64,000 nt of DNA from CAVUNY01 sp963768585 (GTDB lineage Bacteria; Chloroflexota; Anaerolineae; Anaerolineales; Anaerolineaceae): assembly GCA_963768585.1 (NCBI GenBank), contig CAVYIF010000012.1, positions 48,105 to 112,104 of the forward strand, given 5' to 3'. This document shows positions 43,324-51,891 of this stretch, piece after piece. The notes beneath the pieces were generated by a model, which ran no database searches, was not told the DNA's origin, and saw nothing but the letters and a program-made list of their open reading frames with translations. Position 1 is the stretch's first letter; every line of letters starts with the position of its first letter. Position numbers and translations under genes: made by a program.

Positions 43324-43358
43324 TAAAAAAACAGGGCATGGATTTTTTATTCCATGCC
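43324..43358 (-). terminator. Intrinsic terminator of the DUF6295-type gene
   Basis: 8-bp arms GGCATGGA/TCCATGCC (43335-43342, 43351-43358). On the minus strand the stem is followed by a T-rich tract (complement of 43324-43330, seven A/T with six A in a row), 22 bases past the stop at 43381. Confidence 0.7.
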
Positions 43359-43380
43359 ATGCAAGATAATCAAAGCTGGC

Positions 43381-43665
43381 CTATGGCTGGCTTTTTTCCT
43401 TCTCCACAAATCCACCGGCCTCGGCCTGGTTCAATACCGCCAGGATGGTATCCACCAGGGTTTGGGCCGCCTCTGCGCTGAGTTCTACCGCCACCCGCGC
43501 ACCCGGGCCCTGGGATTCGTTGACGAAGTCGATATTCAAGGCATGCTCAAAAGGCGCATTAAAGGGATGATCGTAAGATACATTGGCCTCATGCAGGGTG
43601 AACCAGCCGCCGGTTCCTTTTCCACTACCGGCAATTTTTACTTGTTGGGCAATCATTGTGCACAT
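43381..43665 (-). CDS. DUF6295-like small protein
   Basis: 94 residues: MCTMIAQQVKIAGSGKGTGG, WFTLHEANVSYDHPFNAPFE, HALNIDFVNESQGPGARVAV, ELSAEAAQTLVDTILAVL. It recalls DUF6295, a small family of unknown function that often sits beside dienelactone hydrolases. Here the hydrolase ends 18 bases upstream, so they are probably an operon. The Asp/His pair (YDHPF, EHALN) could bind a ligand. Confidence 0.65.
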   Translation of the reverse strand: MCTMIAQQVKIAGSGKGTGGWFTLHEANVSYDHPFNAPFEHALNIDFVNESQGPGARVAVELSAEAAQTLVDTILAVLNQAEAGGFVEKEKSQP

Positions 43666-43683
43666 AAAATTCTCTCCTCATGC

Positions 43684-44451
43684 CTATCCGGCGTTCGTCT
43701 TGAGATATTTTTCGAGAAAGGTAAAGGTCCGGTTCCAGCCGTCGACTGCCTGTTCCTGGCGGTACATCGGGCGGTTCTCATAAAAGAAGCCGTGCCCTGC
43801 ACCCGGGTACGTGTGAAACTCATAATTCTTGCCCAATCTTTTCAACTCCTGCTCGTGGATCGTTACCTGTTCGGGCGTGGGGCCATGATCCTCTTCGCCA
43901 AAGAGACCGAGCAGCGGACAGGCCAGGTCCTTGGTGTAGTCCAGGGGGGCAACCGGCTGCTTGGGAGAGAGATCCTCCGCGTTCATGACCACCCGTCCAC
44001 CCCAGCAGTCCACCACACCGGCGAAGATCGGCACGCGGCAGGCTGTCAGGTAGGCGTGGCGGCCTCCCGAGCAGGTGCCAAAAATACCCACTTTGCCATT
44101 GGAAGTAGGCAGCGACAGCAGCACGTGCGCAGCCTCCGCCAGATCCGCCACCGCCTGATCGTCCGGGACTCCGCCCGCGGCGCGCACTTTGGCGGTCACA
44201 TCTTCCGGGGTGCCGTGCCCCGCCCGAAAATAAAGGTTCGGGCAGATGGTGGCGTATCCATGCCGCGCAAACTTCAGCGTAGTTTCCTTGAACCACTCGT
44301 CCCATCCGGGCATATGGTGAGCTAAAACCATCCCTGGAAAGGGCCCTGGGCCCAGCGGACGCGCAAAATAAGCATTGATCCGGTCCCCATTAAATCCCTG
44401 GATCATAATTGTTTCGGCCAGCAAACCTTCGTACATATCTGTCTGGTACAT
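43684..44451 (-). CDS. Dienelactone hydrolase family protein
   Basis: 255 residues from MYQTDMYEGLLAETIMIQG; AAGGAGTG precedes this ATG, so the upstream Met is rejected. The alpha/beta hydrolase core has a nucleophile elbow GKVGIFGTCSGGRHAYLTA with Cys as in classical dienelactone hydrolases, an acid in GLFGEEDHGPTPEQ, and His in YPGAGHGFFYENRP. The usual role is ring-opening of dienelactone in catechol breakdown, but the family is broad. It is followed by the DUF6295-like gene. Confidence 0.9.
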   Translation of the reverse strand: MYQTDMYEGLLAETIMIQGFNGDRINAYFARPLGPGPFPGMVLAHHMPGWDEWFKETTLKFARHGYATICPNLYFRAGHGTPEDVTAKVRAAGGVPDDQAVADLAEAAHVLLSLPTSNGKVGIFGTCSGGRHAYLTACRVPIFAGVVDCWGGRVVMNAEDLSPKQPVAPLDYTKDLACPLLGLFGEEDHGPTPEQVTIHEQELKRLGKNYEFHTYPGAGHGFFYENRPMYRQEQAVDGWNRTFTFLEKYLKTNAG

Positions 44452-44529
44452 TTTTTCACTCCTTTTCATCCCGCCATACTAAAAACAGGCTCTCTTGTTG
44501 ATAACGATATTGTACTATTTTTATCAAAA

Positions 44530-45390
44530 TTAATCTTGCTGCTTCCGCGCTTTAATCGAAAAAGTCAGGGGAATGATGCCCCGCAGCTCGGGTTTGAGGT
44601 TGGGGAAGATGTTCCAATACGGGTCGGGATGCTCGCCCAGGATTTCAATGGTCAGCCCGGCGCCGATCAGGGCGTTGGTAATATCCATCAGGTTCCACCC
44701 CATTTCGTACTTGGTGGCTTGCTCCTCCTCCGGGATGCCCAACGAGTCGCCAATATACGTACTCGGCCAACCCTTACTCGAATCCTGATGCCCGAAATAG
44801 CTGGCTCCATAGAACTCGTACGTCTCAGGCTCCAACTTGAACAGTCCGGTGATCGGGTGATCGTCGAGCACGTGATATACGCCGCCCGGTTTAAGCAGGC
44901 GAGTAACAACCTGTGCATAGCGCCGCAAGTCGTGCAGCCAGCACAGCGCCCCTCGCCCGGTATACACCAGGTCTGCGCTTCCATCCAGTTCGTGCGGGGT
45001 ATCGAGCACATCGCAGCGCAGCCATCTAGCCCGCACGGGGTGCCCCATTTCCTCCAGGGCAGATGTAATCTTGCGCGCATTTTCGATATGCACGTCTGAA
45101 ATATCCACCCCCACCACCTGCTCAACCCCTTCATTCAACAGAGATAGCGTATCCCTTCCGGAAGCGCACTGCAAATGAATGGCAGTCTGGCACCAGGCAC
45201 CCAGATCGCCCAGATTGCGCCGTTCAACCGGGTGCAGGTTGGATTTCCCCTGACGGATGAAGGCGATTGTATCTTCGATCATGGCAGTGTAATGCAGTGC
45301 GCCTTCATTCCAACCCGCCCGGTTGGATTCATGCCGGGCATGGACTTCGGATTCTGATATGGAATTTTCCGATGGGTTTGTTTGCGTCAT
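44530..45390 (-). CDS. Class I SAM-dependent methyltransferase
   Basis: 286 residues from MTQTNPSENSISESEVHARH; GGAAAG precedes this ATG. SAM-binding core: AIHLQCASGRDTLSLLNEGV (motif I), QVVGVDISDVHIENARKITS (motif II), and LRCDVLDTPHELDGSADLVY with TGRGALCWLHDLRRYAQVV. PGGVYHVLDDHPITG is post-motif III. The start KHY-type box has been replaced by WNEGALHYTAMIEDT. The target is unknown. It is transcribed alone, leftward, after the nitroreductase. Confidence 0.88.
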   Translation of the reverse strand: MTQTNPSENSISESEVHARHESNRAGWNEGALHYTAMIEDTIAFIRQGKSNLHPVERRNLGDLGAWCQTAIHLQCASGRDTLSLLNEGVEQVVGVDISDVHIENARKITSALEEMGHPVRARWLRCDVLDTPHELDGSADLVYTGRGALCWLHDLRRYAQVVTRLLKPGGVYHVLDDHPITGLFKLEPETYEFYGASYFGHQDSSKGWPSTYIGDSLGIPEEEQATKYEMGWNLMDITNALIGAGLTIEILGEHPDPYWNIFPNLKPELRGIIPLTFSIKARKQQD

Positions 45391-45436
45391 GTTGCTTTCC
45401 TTTCTCGATCGGGATATTTTCACAGCCAGAGAAAAC

Positions 45437-46021
45437 CTATCCAGGGTAGGTATTATAGAAGACCAGTTCGTCCAGGCTCTTCTTGGGAATGGGCCTCTGC
45501 CGCCCCTCAGGATAGCCAAACACCAGGATCTCGGCCGGGATGGTCCTCGGGGGCAGGTTCAGCAGTTCCGCCAGCTTCTTGACCTCAAAAAGCGAGACCC
45601 AACAAGAACCGACCCCATGCTCCAGCGCTGCCAGGGCCATGTGCGTGCCGGCAATCTTGGTCTGGTGTTCTTCCTGATTTAACGCCCAGTAAAGCTGTGC
45701 ATCCATCGCGGCGATGCTTTGGGCATACTGTGGATAGCGCCGGATTTGAATATCCCGCCCACCGCGCGCGTCATCTACCGGCAGCGTACACAGCACGATC
45801 AGCAGCGGCGCCTGACCAATCCAGCGCTGTTGGTGCGCAATCCGGGCAATTTGTGCGATCAGGTCGCTCTCGGTGATGACTCCAAAGGCCCAGGGCTGTT
45901 CGTTCCCGCCCGAGGGTGACAGCCGCCCGGCTTCCAGAATATCGTCAAGAACAGCCTGGGGGATGGGCCTGGCCTGGAACCTGCGCACGCTGGTTCGATT
46001 CTTCAACAATTCAATGATCAT
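45437..46021 (-). CDS. Nitroreductase family protein
   Basis: 194 residues of the FMN-dependent nitroreductase fold: LLKNRTSVRRFQARPIPQAV, LDDILEAGRLSPSGGNEQPW with the FMN-binding Ser/Asn, FGVITESDLIAQIA, and the late HMALAALEHGVGSCWVSLFE and LVFGYPEGRQRP. Relatives reduce quinones, nitroaromatics or flavins with NAD(P)H. The stop lies 46 bases before the methyltransferase start. Confidence 0.92.
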   Translation of the reverse strand: MIIELLKNRTSVRRFQARPIPQAVLDDILEAGRLSPSGGNEQPWAFGVITESDLIAQIARIAHQQRWIGQAPLLIVLCTLPVDDARGGRDIQIRRYPQYAQSIAAMDAQLYWALNQEEHQTKIAGTHMALAALEHGVGSCWVSLFEVKKLAELLNLPPRTIPAEILVFGYPEGRQRPIPKKSLDELVFYNTYPG

Positions 46022-46170
46022 CCCAACGCCTCCTGGTGACTGGTTTCTACCGCCCTTTATTATAATTAAACAATCCTCATATTATTTGATGCTAAAATAT
46101 GAGTTCGAAAAAAACGTGTGGTGTCCTTCCACTGGTTTATCGACTTTGCCCGTCACTTCTTTGGTTATTA

Positions 46171-47121
46171 ATGGCAAAAGAATCTCGAAAGTTTGCCCAA
46201 ATCGTTGAGAAGATCGCCCCACACAGCCAGCTGCTGCGCATCTGGTCCTTGGCCGGTGGGATTTCGGCCCAGATGACCGCGCTGGAGATCCGGCGCCCGG
46301 ACGGACAAACCCAAAAGCTGATCGTGCGCCGGCCCGGGGCAAACACCTTCGGCCACAACCCGCTTGCCGCCGAGAATGAATTCCAAATGCTGCAGATCGC
46401 CCAATCCCTCGGGTTAGCGGCACCCTTTCCAGTTGCGCTGGATGCCTCGGGTTCGATTTTTCCCACCCCATACCTGGTCAGTGAATACATCGAGGGCAAA
46501 ATGGACTTTGCGCCCGCCCATGCGCAGGATTATGCCGAACAAATGGCCGCGCACCTGGCAGAGATCCACCACGTCGATGGCACGCGCGCAGATCTTTCTT
46601 TCCTTCCCCGGCAGCCGGCCGATTTAGCCGCCCTGATTGGCAGACGCCCGCCGCAGGTCAATGCCGCCTTCGAAGAAGGGCGCATCCGCGACACACTGGA
46701 GCGCGGCTGGCCGGACCTGAAGCACAACCCACCCGGCCTGCTGCACGGGGATTTCTGGCCGGGCAATATCCTGTGGCAGGGTGAACGCCTGGCAGCGGTG
46801 ATCGATTGGGAAGATGCCTGTATCGGCGAACCGCTCAGCGACCTGGCGATCGGCCGCCTGGACATGCTGTGGATCATTGGCCGGGATGCCATGCAGACCT
46901 TCACCCGCCGCTACGTATCCGATATCGCGTTGGATATCACCAGCCTGCCGTATTGGGATCTGTACGCCGCGCTGCGCCTGGCGCGGCTGGCGGGCGGTGA
47001 CCTCGCCGGGTGGGCGGCATTCTTTCACCCCTACGGCAGGCGCGACATCACCCCACAATCCTTTCTGGAACACATCCGCTATTTCATTAACCAGGCGTTT
47101 GAAACCATCGCCACAACCTGA
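46171..47121 (+). CDS. Aminoglycoside phosphotransferase (APH)-family kinase
   Basis: 316 residues from MAKESRKFAQIVEKIAPHSQ; a longer frame starts at 46099 but lacks family match. Kinase-like fold: KLIVRRPGANTFGHNPLAAE with the ATP-binding Arg/Lys, FPTPYLVSEYIEGKMDF hinge, catalytic loop PGLLHGDFWPGNILWQGERL and metal-binding VIDWEDACIGEPLSDLAI. These residues are as in active APH-type enzymes. The substrate is unknown; most chromosomal members phosphorylate small metabolites, not drugs. Confidence 0.9.
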   Translation: MAKESRKFAQIVEKIAPHSQLLRIWSLAGGISAQMTALEIRRPDGQTQKLIVRRPGANTFGHNPLAAENEFQMLQIAQSLGLAAPFPVALDASGSIFPTPYLVSEYIEGKMDFAPAHAQDYAEQMAAHLAEIHHVDGTRADLSFLPRQPADLAALIGRRPPQVNAAFEEGRIRDTLERGWPDLKHNPPGLLHGDFWPGNILWQGERLAAVIDWEDACIGEPLSDLAIGRLDMLWIIGRDAMQTFTRRYVSDIALDITSLPYWDLYAALRLARLAGGDLAGWAAFFHPYGRRDITPQSFLEHIRYFINQAFETIATT

Positions 47122-47181
47122 CCAGGGCTGGCGCCTGTCGGTTTTACAATCTCAGACTACAATAGGATGAAAGGGACCAAA

Positions 47182-47895
47182 ATGGATACACTCGGCCCAT
47201 TGATTGCCGTACTCTTTATCGCCGGTTTTATCGGCCTGATCGCCTGGGTCATCCGCCATGAGAAAAACAAGAAGCAGGCCCGCGAGAATTTTCTTTCCGG
47301 GTTGGGCTTCACCAAAGCCCTGCCCGCGCCCGAACTTCTTTCCCGCCTGGATCAAATCCACCGGCACAGCCCAAACCAGAAATTCGAGCTGCCGGCCGCC
47401 TTCCGCAAGCGTACCGCGCAGGGCATGTTTTACATCTTCGACCTGCTGGAAACCAGCGGCGATGAAAACACCCAGGTCGGATCGAGCAGCGTGGCGGTGA
47501 TTTCATCCGATCTCAATCTGCCGCGCTTTTTGGTGACCGGGCGCATGCTGTTCCCGGGCAAGGCAGCCGGGTGGATGGTGGGTGCCGCCGAAAAAGTGAT
47601 CGGTTGGGCGGCATCCCAGGGCGGTTATGCGCGTCTGAACCTGGAAGAATTTCCTGAGATCGATTCAAAGCTGATGGTCTTGACCCAGGATGAAACTGCC
47701 GCTGGAGATTTCCTGACCCGCGAACGCCTGGCGCGCCTGACCTGGCTGGCCAATACGGAGCGCCTGAGCGAAATTGCTTGCAGTGGGGATTGTTTCGTGG
47801 TGAAACGTTCCAGCGTGCAGGCGCGCGTGAAAATGGAAACCGAACTGCTGGCGATCGTGGATGATGCCCAGAAGGCGTGGGTGGCGCTGGTGTAA
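47182..47895 (+). CDS. Membrane-anchored protein of unknown function
   Basis: About 237 residues from MDTLGPLIAVLFIAGFIGLI, after AAAGGGA; an ATG 15 bases earlier is possible. One N-terminal helix (5-26) with the rest in the cytoplasm: LSGLGFTKALPAPELLSRLD, YIFDLLETSGDENTQVGSSS, VAVISSDLNLPRFLVTGRM, LVLTQDETAAGDFLTRERL-type stretch. It resembles proteins where the soluble part senses a surface property, but I do not recognise it. It follows the APH gene by 60 bases on the same strand. Confidence 0.65.
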   Translation: MDTLGPLIAVLFIAGFIGLIAWVIRHEKNKKQARENFLSGLGFTKALPAPELLSRLDQIHRHSPNQKFELPAAFRKRTAQGMFYIFDLLETSGDENTQVGSSSVAVISSDLNLPRFLVTGRMLFPGKAAGWMVGAAEKVIGWAASQGGYARLNLEEFPEIDSKLMVLTQDETAAGDFLTRERLARLTWLANTERLSEIACSGDCFVVKRSSVQARVKMETELLAIVDDAQKAWVALV

Positions 47896-48055
47896 AGCGG
47901 CATACAGGCATCACATGGTTTAAAATTCAGGGTGTGCAGCGTCAGGCGGCAATCGAGAAAAATGCCGGTTTTCTTAACGTCTGAAGCAAGATTTGCATTC
48001 TAAAATGGGTTTTGATATGCTTAGATCAATCATTTATAACGGAGGATTTATCGGT

Positions 48056-48484
48056 ATGGGAAAAGGGTTTACAGCTAAAGCAGAAATCACGATCAACGCC
48101 CCCGCTTCGAAAGTGTGGGAAGCGCTGACCAGTCCCCAGATGATCCAGCAGTATCTATTCGGCACCCAGGTAACCACCGACTGGCAGGTGGGCAGCCCCA
48201 TCACCTACCGCGGTGTGTGGCAGGGCAAGCCCTATGAAGATAAAGGCACAATTCTGCAGGTCGAGCCGGAAAAACTGCTCGTTTCTACCTATTGGAGCGC
48301 ACTCTCCGGCCTGGCGAATCTCCCTGAAAACTACAATACTGTCAGTTATGCACTTTCCAATGATGGACAGGCTACCCGGCTGACCATCACCCAGGATAAT
48401 AATGCCACGGCGGAGGATGCCAGCCATTCAGAGCAAAACTGGAAGATGGTGCTGGACGGGATTAAGAAACTCCTCGAGAACTGA
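48056..48484 (+). CDS. SRPBCC (AHSA1-like) domain protein
   Basis: 142 residues; GGAGG lies 10 bases before ATG 48056, so the start at 47993 is rejected. Bet v1-like START fold of the AHSA1 type: TAKAEITINAPASKVWEALT, SPQMIQQYLFGTQVTTDWQV, GSPITYRGVWQGKPYEDKGT, and a C-terminal helix WKMVLDGIKKLLEN. The cavity usually binds a hydrophobic ligand; the ligand is unknown. It leads a rightward run with the monooxygenase and esterase genes. Confidence 0.87.
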   Translation: MGKGFTAKAEITINAPASKVWEALTSPQMIQQYLFGTQVTTDWQVGSPITYRGVWQGKPYEDKGTILQVEPEKLLVSTYWSALSGLANLPENYNTVSYALSNDGQATRLTITQDNNATAEDASHSEQNWKMVLDGIKKLLEN

Positions 48485-48496
48485 AAGGGTTAAGAC

Positions 48497-48814
48497 ATGT
48501 ACGGCATGGCCGGAAAACTGTTTGCACAGGCCGGAAAAAGGGATGCCTTGGTCGAAATCTTACTGCACGCAGCGCAACTCGTTGGAAAAATGCCCGGCTG
48601 CCGCCTGTATGCGGTCAACGAAGACCTGGCGGATGAGAGCTGCATCTGGGTGCTGGAGATCTGGGATAATAAAGTCGCCCACGACCAATCGCTTAAAGAC
48701 GAGCGGGTGCGGGCGTTAATCTCCGAGGCCAGGCCGCTGATGACCGGCGCGCCCCAGGGATCGGAGTTTCAGGTCATGGGCGGTCACGGCCTGCCCAACC
48801 AGGAGGAAAAATGA
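48497..48814 (+). CDS. Antibiotic biosynthesis monooxygenase (ABM)-domain protein
   Basis: 105 residues: MAGKLFAQAGKRDALVEILL, CRLYAVNEDLADESCIWVLE, IWDNKVAHDQSLKDERVRAL. This is the dimeric alpha/beta ferredoxin-like fold of ABM quinol monooxygenases, which use no metal or cofactor. It sits 12 bases after the SRPBCC gene and its stop overlaps the esterase ATG (ATGA at 48811-48814), so the three are one operon. Confidence 0.88.
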   Translation: MYGMAGKLFAQAGKRDALVEILLHAAQLVGKMPGCRLYAVNEDLADESCIWVLEIWDNKVAHDQSLKDERVRALISEARPLMTGAPQGSEFQVMGGHGLPNQEEK

Positions 48815-49707
48815 GCCAAAAGCAACCTGCGGTGCATCCAACCGGCCAGCGAGCAAACCCAGAACAAATCCAGCGCAAGCAATTGGAAATCGCCTACGCC
48901 GCGCTCTCCCCGGCGCAAAAACTGGATATCTACTGGCCGCCGGAGGGCGGCGGTCCTTTCCCGGTGATTCTCCACATTCACGGCGGGGCCTTCCTGGGTG
49001 GGGATAAACGCGACACCCAGCTCAACCCGATGCTGGCCGGGCTGGAATACGGTTACGCGGTGGTGTCGATCAACTACCGTTTGAGCGGCGAAGCCATCTT
49101 TCCCGCCCTGGTGCATGACGTGAAGGCAGCCATCCGCTGGGTGCGGGCCAACGCCACAATCTACCAGTTTGACCCCCAGAAAATCGCCGCCTGGGGTGGA
49201 TCTGCCGGAGGGTACCTGGCCCTGATGGCCGGCGTGACCGCCGGGATTGTTGAGTTGGAAGATATGAGCCTGGGCAACCCGCAGCAGGCAGCCCACGTGC
49301 AGGCCGTGGTGGATTGGTTTGGCCCGACCGACTTTCTCAAAATGGATGAACAGCTTACCGCTTCCGGGTTAAAGCCGGAGCCAGGCGAAGAACACAGCGG
49401 GCCCGATTCACCCGAGTCGCGCCTGCTCGGCAGGCAAATCACGCTGGCGCCCGAACTGGTGCGTGCCGCCAACCCTGAAAGCTACATCCGTCCCGGTGCG
49501 CCGCCTTTTCTCATCCAGCACGGCACGCGCGACGGCACCGTCCCATTCCAGCAGTCGGTCAACATGGCGGAGAAACTGACCCGGGTATTGGGCAAAGAAA
49601 AGGTGGAACGAAACCTGCTGGATGGGGCGGGCCACGGCGGCCCTGAATTTCAAACGCCGGAAAATATTCGCAAGGTTTTCAATTTTTTGAACCGTCACCT
49701 GAAATAA
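48811..49707 (+). CDS. Alpha/beta hydrolase, esterase/lipase (HSL-like)
   Basis: 298 residues. Oxyanion motif HIHGGAFLGGDKRD, nucleophile KIAAWGGSAGGYLALMAG, acid in IQHGTRDGTVPFQQSV, His in LLDGAGHGGPEFQ. Catalytic triad complete. Such enzymes cleave small esters. It is the last gene of the SRPBCC-ABM-esterase operon and is translationally coupled to the ABM gene. A bidirectional hairpin follows. Confidence 0.9.
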   Translation: MSQKQPAVHPTGQRANPEQIQRKQLEIAYAALSPAQKLDIYWPPEGGGPFPVILHIHGGAFLGGDKRDTQLNPMLAGLEYGYAVVSINYRLSGEAIFPALVHDVKAAIRWVRANATIYQFDPQKIAAWGGSAGGYLALMAGVTAGIVELEDMSLGNPQQAAHVQAVVDWFGPTDFLKMDEQLTASGLKPEPGEEHSGPDSPESRLLGRQITLAPELVRAANPESYIRPGAPPFLIQHGTRDGTVPFQQSVNMAEKLTRVLGKEKVERNLLDGAGHGGPEFQTPENIRKVFNFLNRHLK

Positions 49708-49794
49708 TTTTTTGGAGATGGTTGAAGCGAATCAGATCTGTGATCGAAAAGCTTCACTCATTCTACATTCCAGCCGGGAAAGCAAAAATAGACC

Positions 49795-49820
49795 GCCAGC
49801 TTCAGGAACTTGAAGCTGGC
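49795..49820. terminator. Bidirectional terminator between convergent genes
   Basis: 10-bp arms (49795-49804, 49811-49820) with a 6-base loop; T-rich sequence follows on the plus strand (CCTTTTATTTT), and CAAAAATAG precedes it. It separates the esterase from the leftward SDR gene. Confidence 0.75.
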
Positions 49821-49831
49821 AGCCTTTTATT

Positions 49832-50683
49832 TTAAGACAAGCCGGGCATGGGGGTCGCCTGCCTGCGACGGGCCGACTTCCAGCGGCTGCCGATCAAACT
49901 GACCACCCAGGCGGTGGGCACCAGGCTGCCGGCCAACTGGATGAACTGGTTCAGCCTTCCGGGGATGCACACGGCTTCGCCTTTCAGGGCGGCATTCAGG
50001 GTCAGGTTGGCGACTGAACCGGTGTTTTGGGTGGTCAGCTGCCCGAGGATGCCCTGGGCATCGATGGCGCGTACGCATGCCTGCGTGGTCGGCATCCCGG
50101 CCGGACAGAGCACGGTCACACTGACGCCCATCTCACGCAGTTCATTGCGTAAAGCGAGAGAGAAATCCATCAGGAAGCGTTTCGAGGCGGCATAAGTGGC
50201 TTTGACCGGCATCGGGTAAAAAGCCGCCAGGCTGGCGACGTTGATAATGCGGAATGGCAGGGTCGGGTCGCGGTAGGCCAGGATGGCATGCGTCATTTCC
50301 AGCGTGCCCTCAATGTTCAGGCGCACGATGGTGCGGATATGCTGGCGCGACTGCTCATAGAAAGGACCCTCGAAATCCATACCGGCCACGTTGATCAGGC
50401 CCCAGAAACGCCGTCCATCTTCCTCGATGCGCTGGAACAGCCCGGCCCGCGCGGCCGGGTCGGTGAGATCGCAGGCCTGGACAGACACATTCACGCCGTA
50501 TGCCCGCTGCAGGCCGCCGGCCAGCGTTTCCAAGGGTTCGGGGGACAGGTCGGTCAGGAACAGGTTCCACCCCCGGCTGGCGCATTCGACGGCGAAGGCT
50601 TTACCCAACCCGCCGGTAGCCCCGGTAATCATAATTGCGTTTTGGCTGCCAGGCCGAACCTGGCGATCAGAATTTATGGTCAT
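49832..50683 (-). CDS. Short-chain dehydrogenase/reductase
   Basis: 283 residues from MTINSDRQVRPGS; AGGAGTTG precedes this ATG. Rossmann fold with cofactor motif AIMITGATGGLGKAFAVECA, LINVAGMDFEGPF in place of NNAG, Ser in IINVASLAAFYPMPV, and catalytic YAASKRFLMDFSL. The C-terminal 60 residues are hydrophobic (LNQFIQLAGSLVPTAWVVSL) as in membrane-associated SDRs. It begins 8 bases after the stop of the upstream SDR, so they form an operon. Substrate unknown. Confidence 0.9.
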   Translation of the reverse strand: MTINSDRQVRPGSQNAIMITGATGGLGKAFAVECASRGWNLFLTDLSPEPLETLAGGLQRAYGVNVSVQACDLTDPAARAGLFQRIEEDGRRFWGLINVAGMDFEGPFYEQSRQHIRTIVRLNIEGTLEMTHAILAYRDPTLPFRIINVASLAAFYPMPVKATYAASKRFLMDFSLALRNELREMGVSVTVLCPAGMPTTQACVRAIDAQGILGQLTTQNTGSVANLTLNAALKGEAVCIPGRLNQFIQLAGSLVPTAWVVSLIGSRWKSARRRQATPMPGLS

Positions 50684-50691
50684 TTCAACTC

Positions 50692-51564
50692 CTATTCGAT
50701 CCCGCACAACCGTTCAGAATGCGCCCATAAGCGGGCGGAAGCCTGGGTGTCCAGCGCGCGCGGGCTGGCGCGCCGCGGCTGGCAGTCTTTCCAATAGATC
50801 TCGCCAGAATCCTGCAAGGCAGGCTCACTGAGCAGAAATACGATCCCTCTGGCAGGAACTTCCGGTGATGTGCCGGCCGAGCGGCGGCGATCCCACAGCC
50901 AACGTACGAGCGGCGGCGTACCTTTGAAACCGATATCCGTTTTCACCAGGCCCGGGTCGGCCGCAAAGGCCTTGACGCTGGCGTGTTCGCCCAACAGGCG
51001 GTTGAATTCGAGGGTGAAGAGGATATTCGCCAGTTTGCTGTTCTCATAGGCGCGCAGTCCATTGTAGCGGCGGCGCTGCTGCAGGTCGTTCCAGTTCAGA
51101 CGGCCGCCGGTATGCGATTCGGAACTGACCGTCACCACGCGCGCGCTGGGGGCGGCCATCAATAACGGCAGCAGGACATTGGTCAGCAGAAATGGCGCCA
51201 GGTGGTTGACGGCCCACTGCATTTCTACCCCTTCCGGGGTGAGATCCAGCCAGTAGGTGAACGTGCCGGCGTTGTTCACCAGCCCATCCAGACCGGTTTT
51301 CCCGGCGGCCTCCAGGATGTGTTGGACGGCGGGTCGTAAGCCGCGCACCTGGCTCTGCAGGGACAGGTCGGCGGTGAGAAACTCAACCTGCGCCTGCGGG
51401 GCGAGAGCGAGCAGGCGGCGCGCGGCCAGGCGGCAGCGTTCATCCGACCGGCCCACACCGATCACAGCGGCCGCGCGCCGCACCAGTTCTTCGGCAACCG
51501 CCAGGCCAATCCCAGAGGTGGCGCCGGTGACGACATACGTTTTACCAATTAAGTCTGATTCCAT
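50692..51564 (-). CDS. Short-chain dehydrogenase (retinol dehydrogenase-like)
   Basis: 290 residues. Cofactor motif TYVVTGATSGIGLAVAEELV, LDGLVNNAGTFTYWLDLTPE, Ser in ARVVTVSSESHTGGRLNWND, and catalytic Tyr/Lys in YENSKLANILFTLEFNRLLG, the pattern of retinol-dehydrogenase-like SDRs. AGGAG precedes the ATG. It is the first gene of the two-SDR operon. Substrate unknown; many relatives act on long-chain or sterol-like alcohols. Confidence 0.9.
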   Translation of the reverse strand: MESDLIGKTYVVTGATSGIGLAVAEELVRRAAAVIGVGRSDERCRLAARRLLALAPQAQVEFLTADLSLQSQVRGLRPAVQHILEAAGKTGLDGLVNNAGTFTYWLDLTPEGVEMQWAVNHLAPFLLTNVLLPLLMAAPSARVVTVSSESHTGGRLNWNDLQQRRRYNGLRAYENSKLANILFTLEFNRLLGEHASVKAFAADPGLVKTDIGFKGTPPLVRWLWDRRRSAGTSPEVPARGIVFLLSEPALQDSGEIYWKDCQPRRASPRALDTQASARLWAHSERLCGIE

Positions 51565-51891
51565 TTTGATGCACTCCTAAGGTGAAAAATGATTACCACA
51601 ATGATCGGATGCATTTTCATGCACCCATTTGGGATAAAGCTTTACCTGATATAGCATTTTTGGGGGTGGAGATGCATCCGCTAAATGGTGGAGTGAGGAG
51701 TGGATTCGATCAATCCACCTCAAGGTGGAGATAGCAGGTCAGCCTACAGGCGGACCGTCTGCAGGTTTCTTATGATCCTGTCCATCCAATTTCATCTTTC
51801 GTTAGGGCAGTTATTTTATTTTGTGTGCTTTATGGATAAAAACTTAACGCCTGGCCGCCAGGTCGCGCCGCGTGACCAGTGGATCAGACCA
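51565..51891. other. Intergenic region upstream of the SDR operon
   Basis: 327 bases between the SDR start and the leftward phosphotransferase end. It holds three short ATGCAT-type strings (near 51571, 51610 and 51672) that could be regulator half-sites for the SDR operon, but no convincing gene. A 118-codon frame across its right half runs antisense into the next gene and is not supported. Confidence 0.35.
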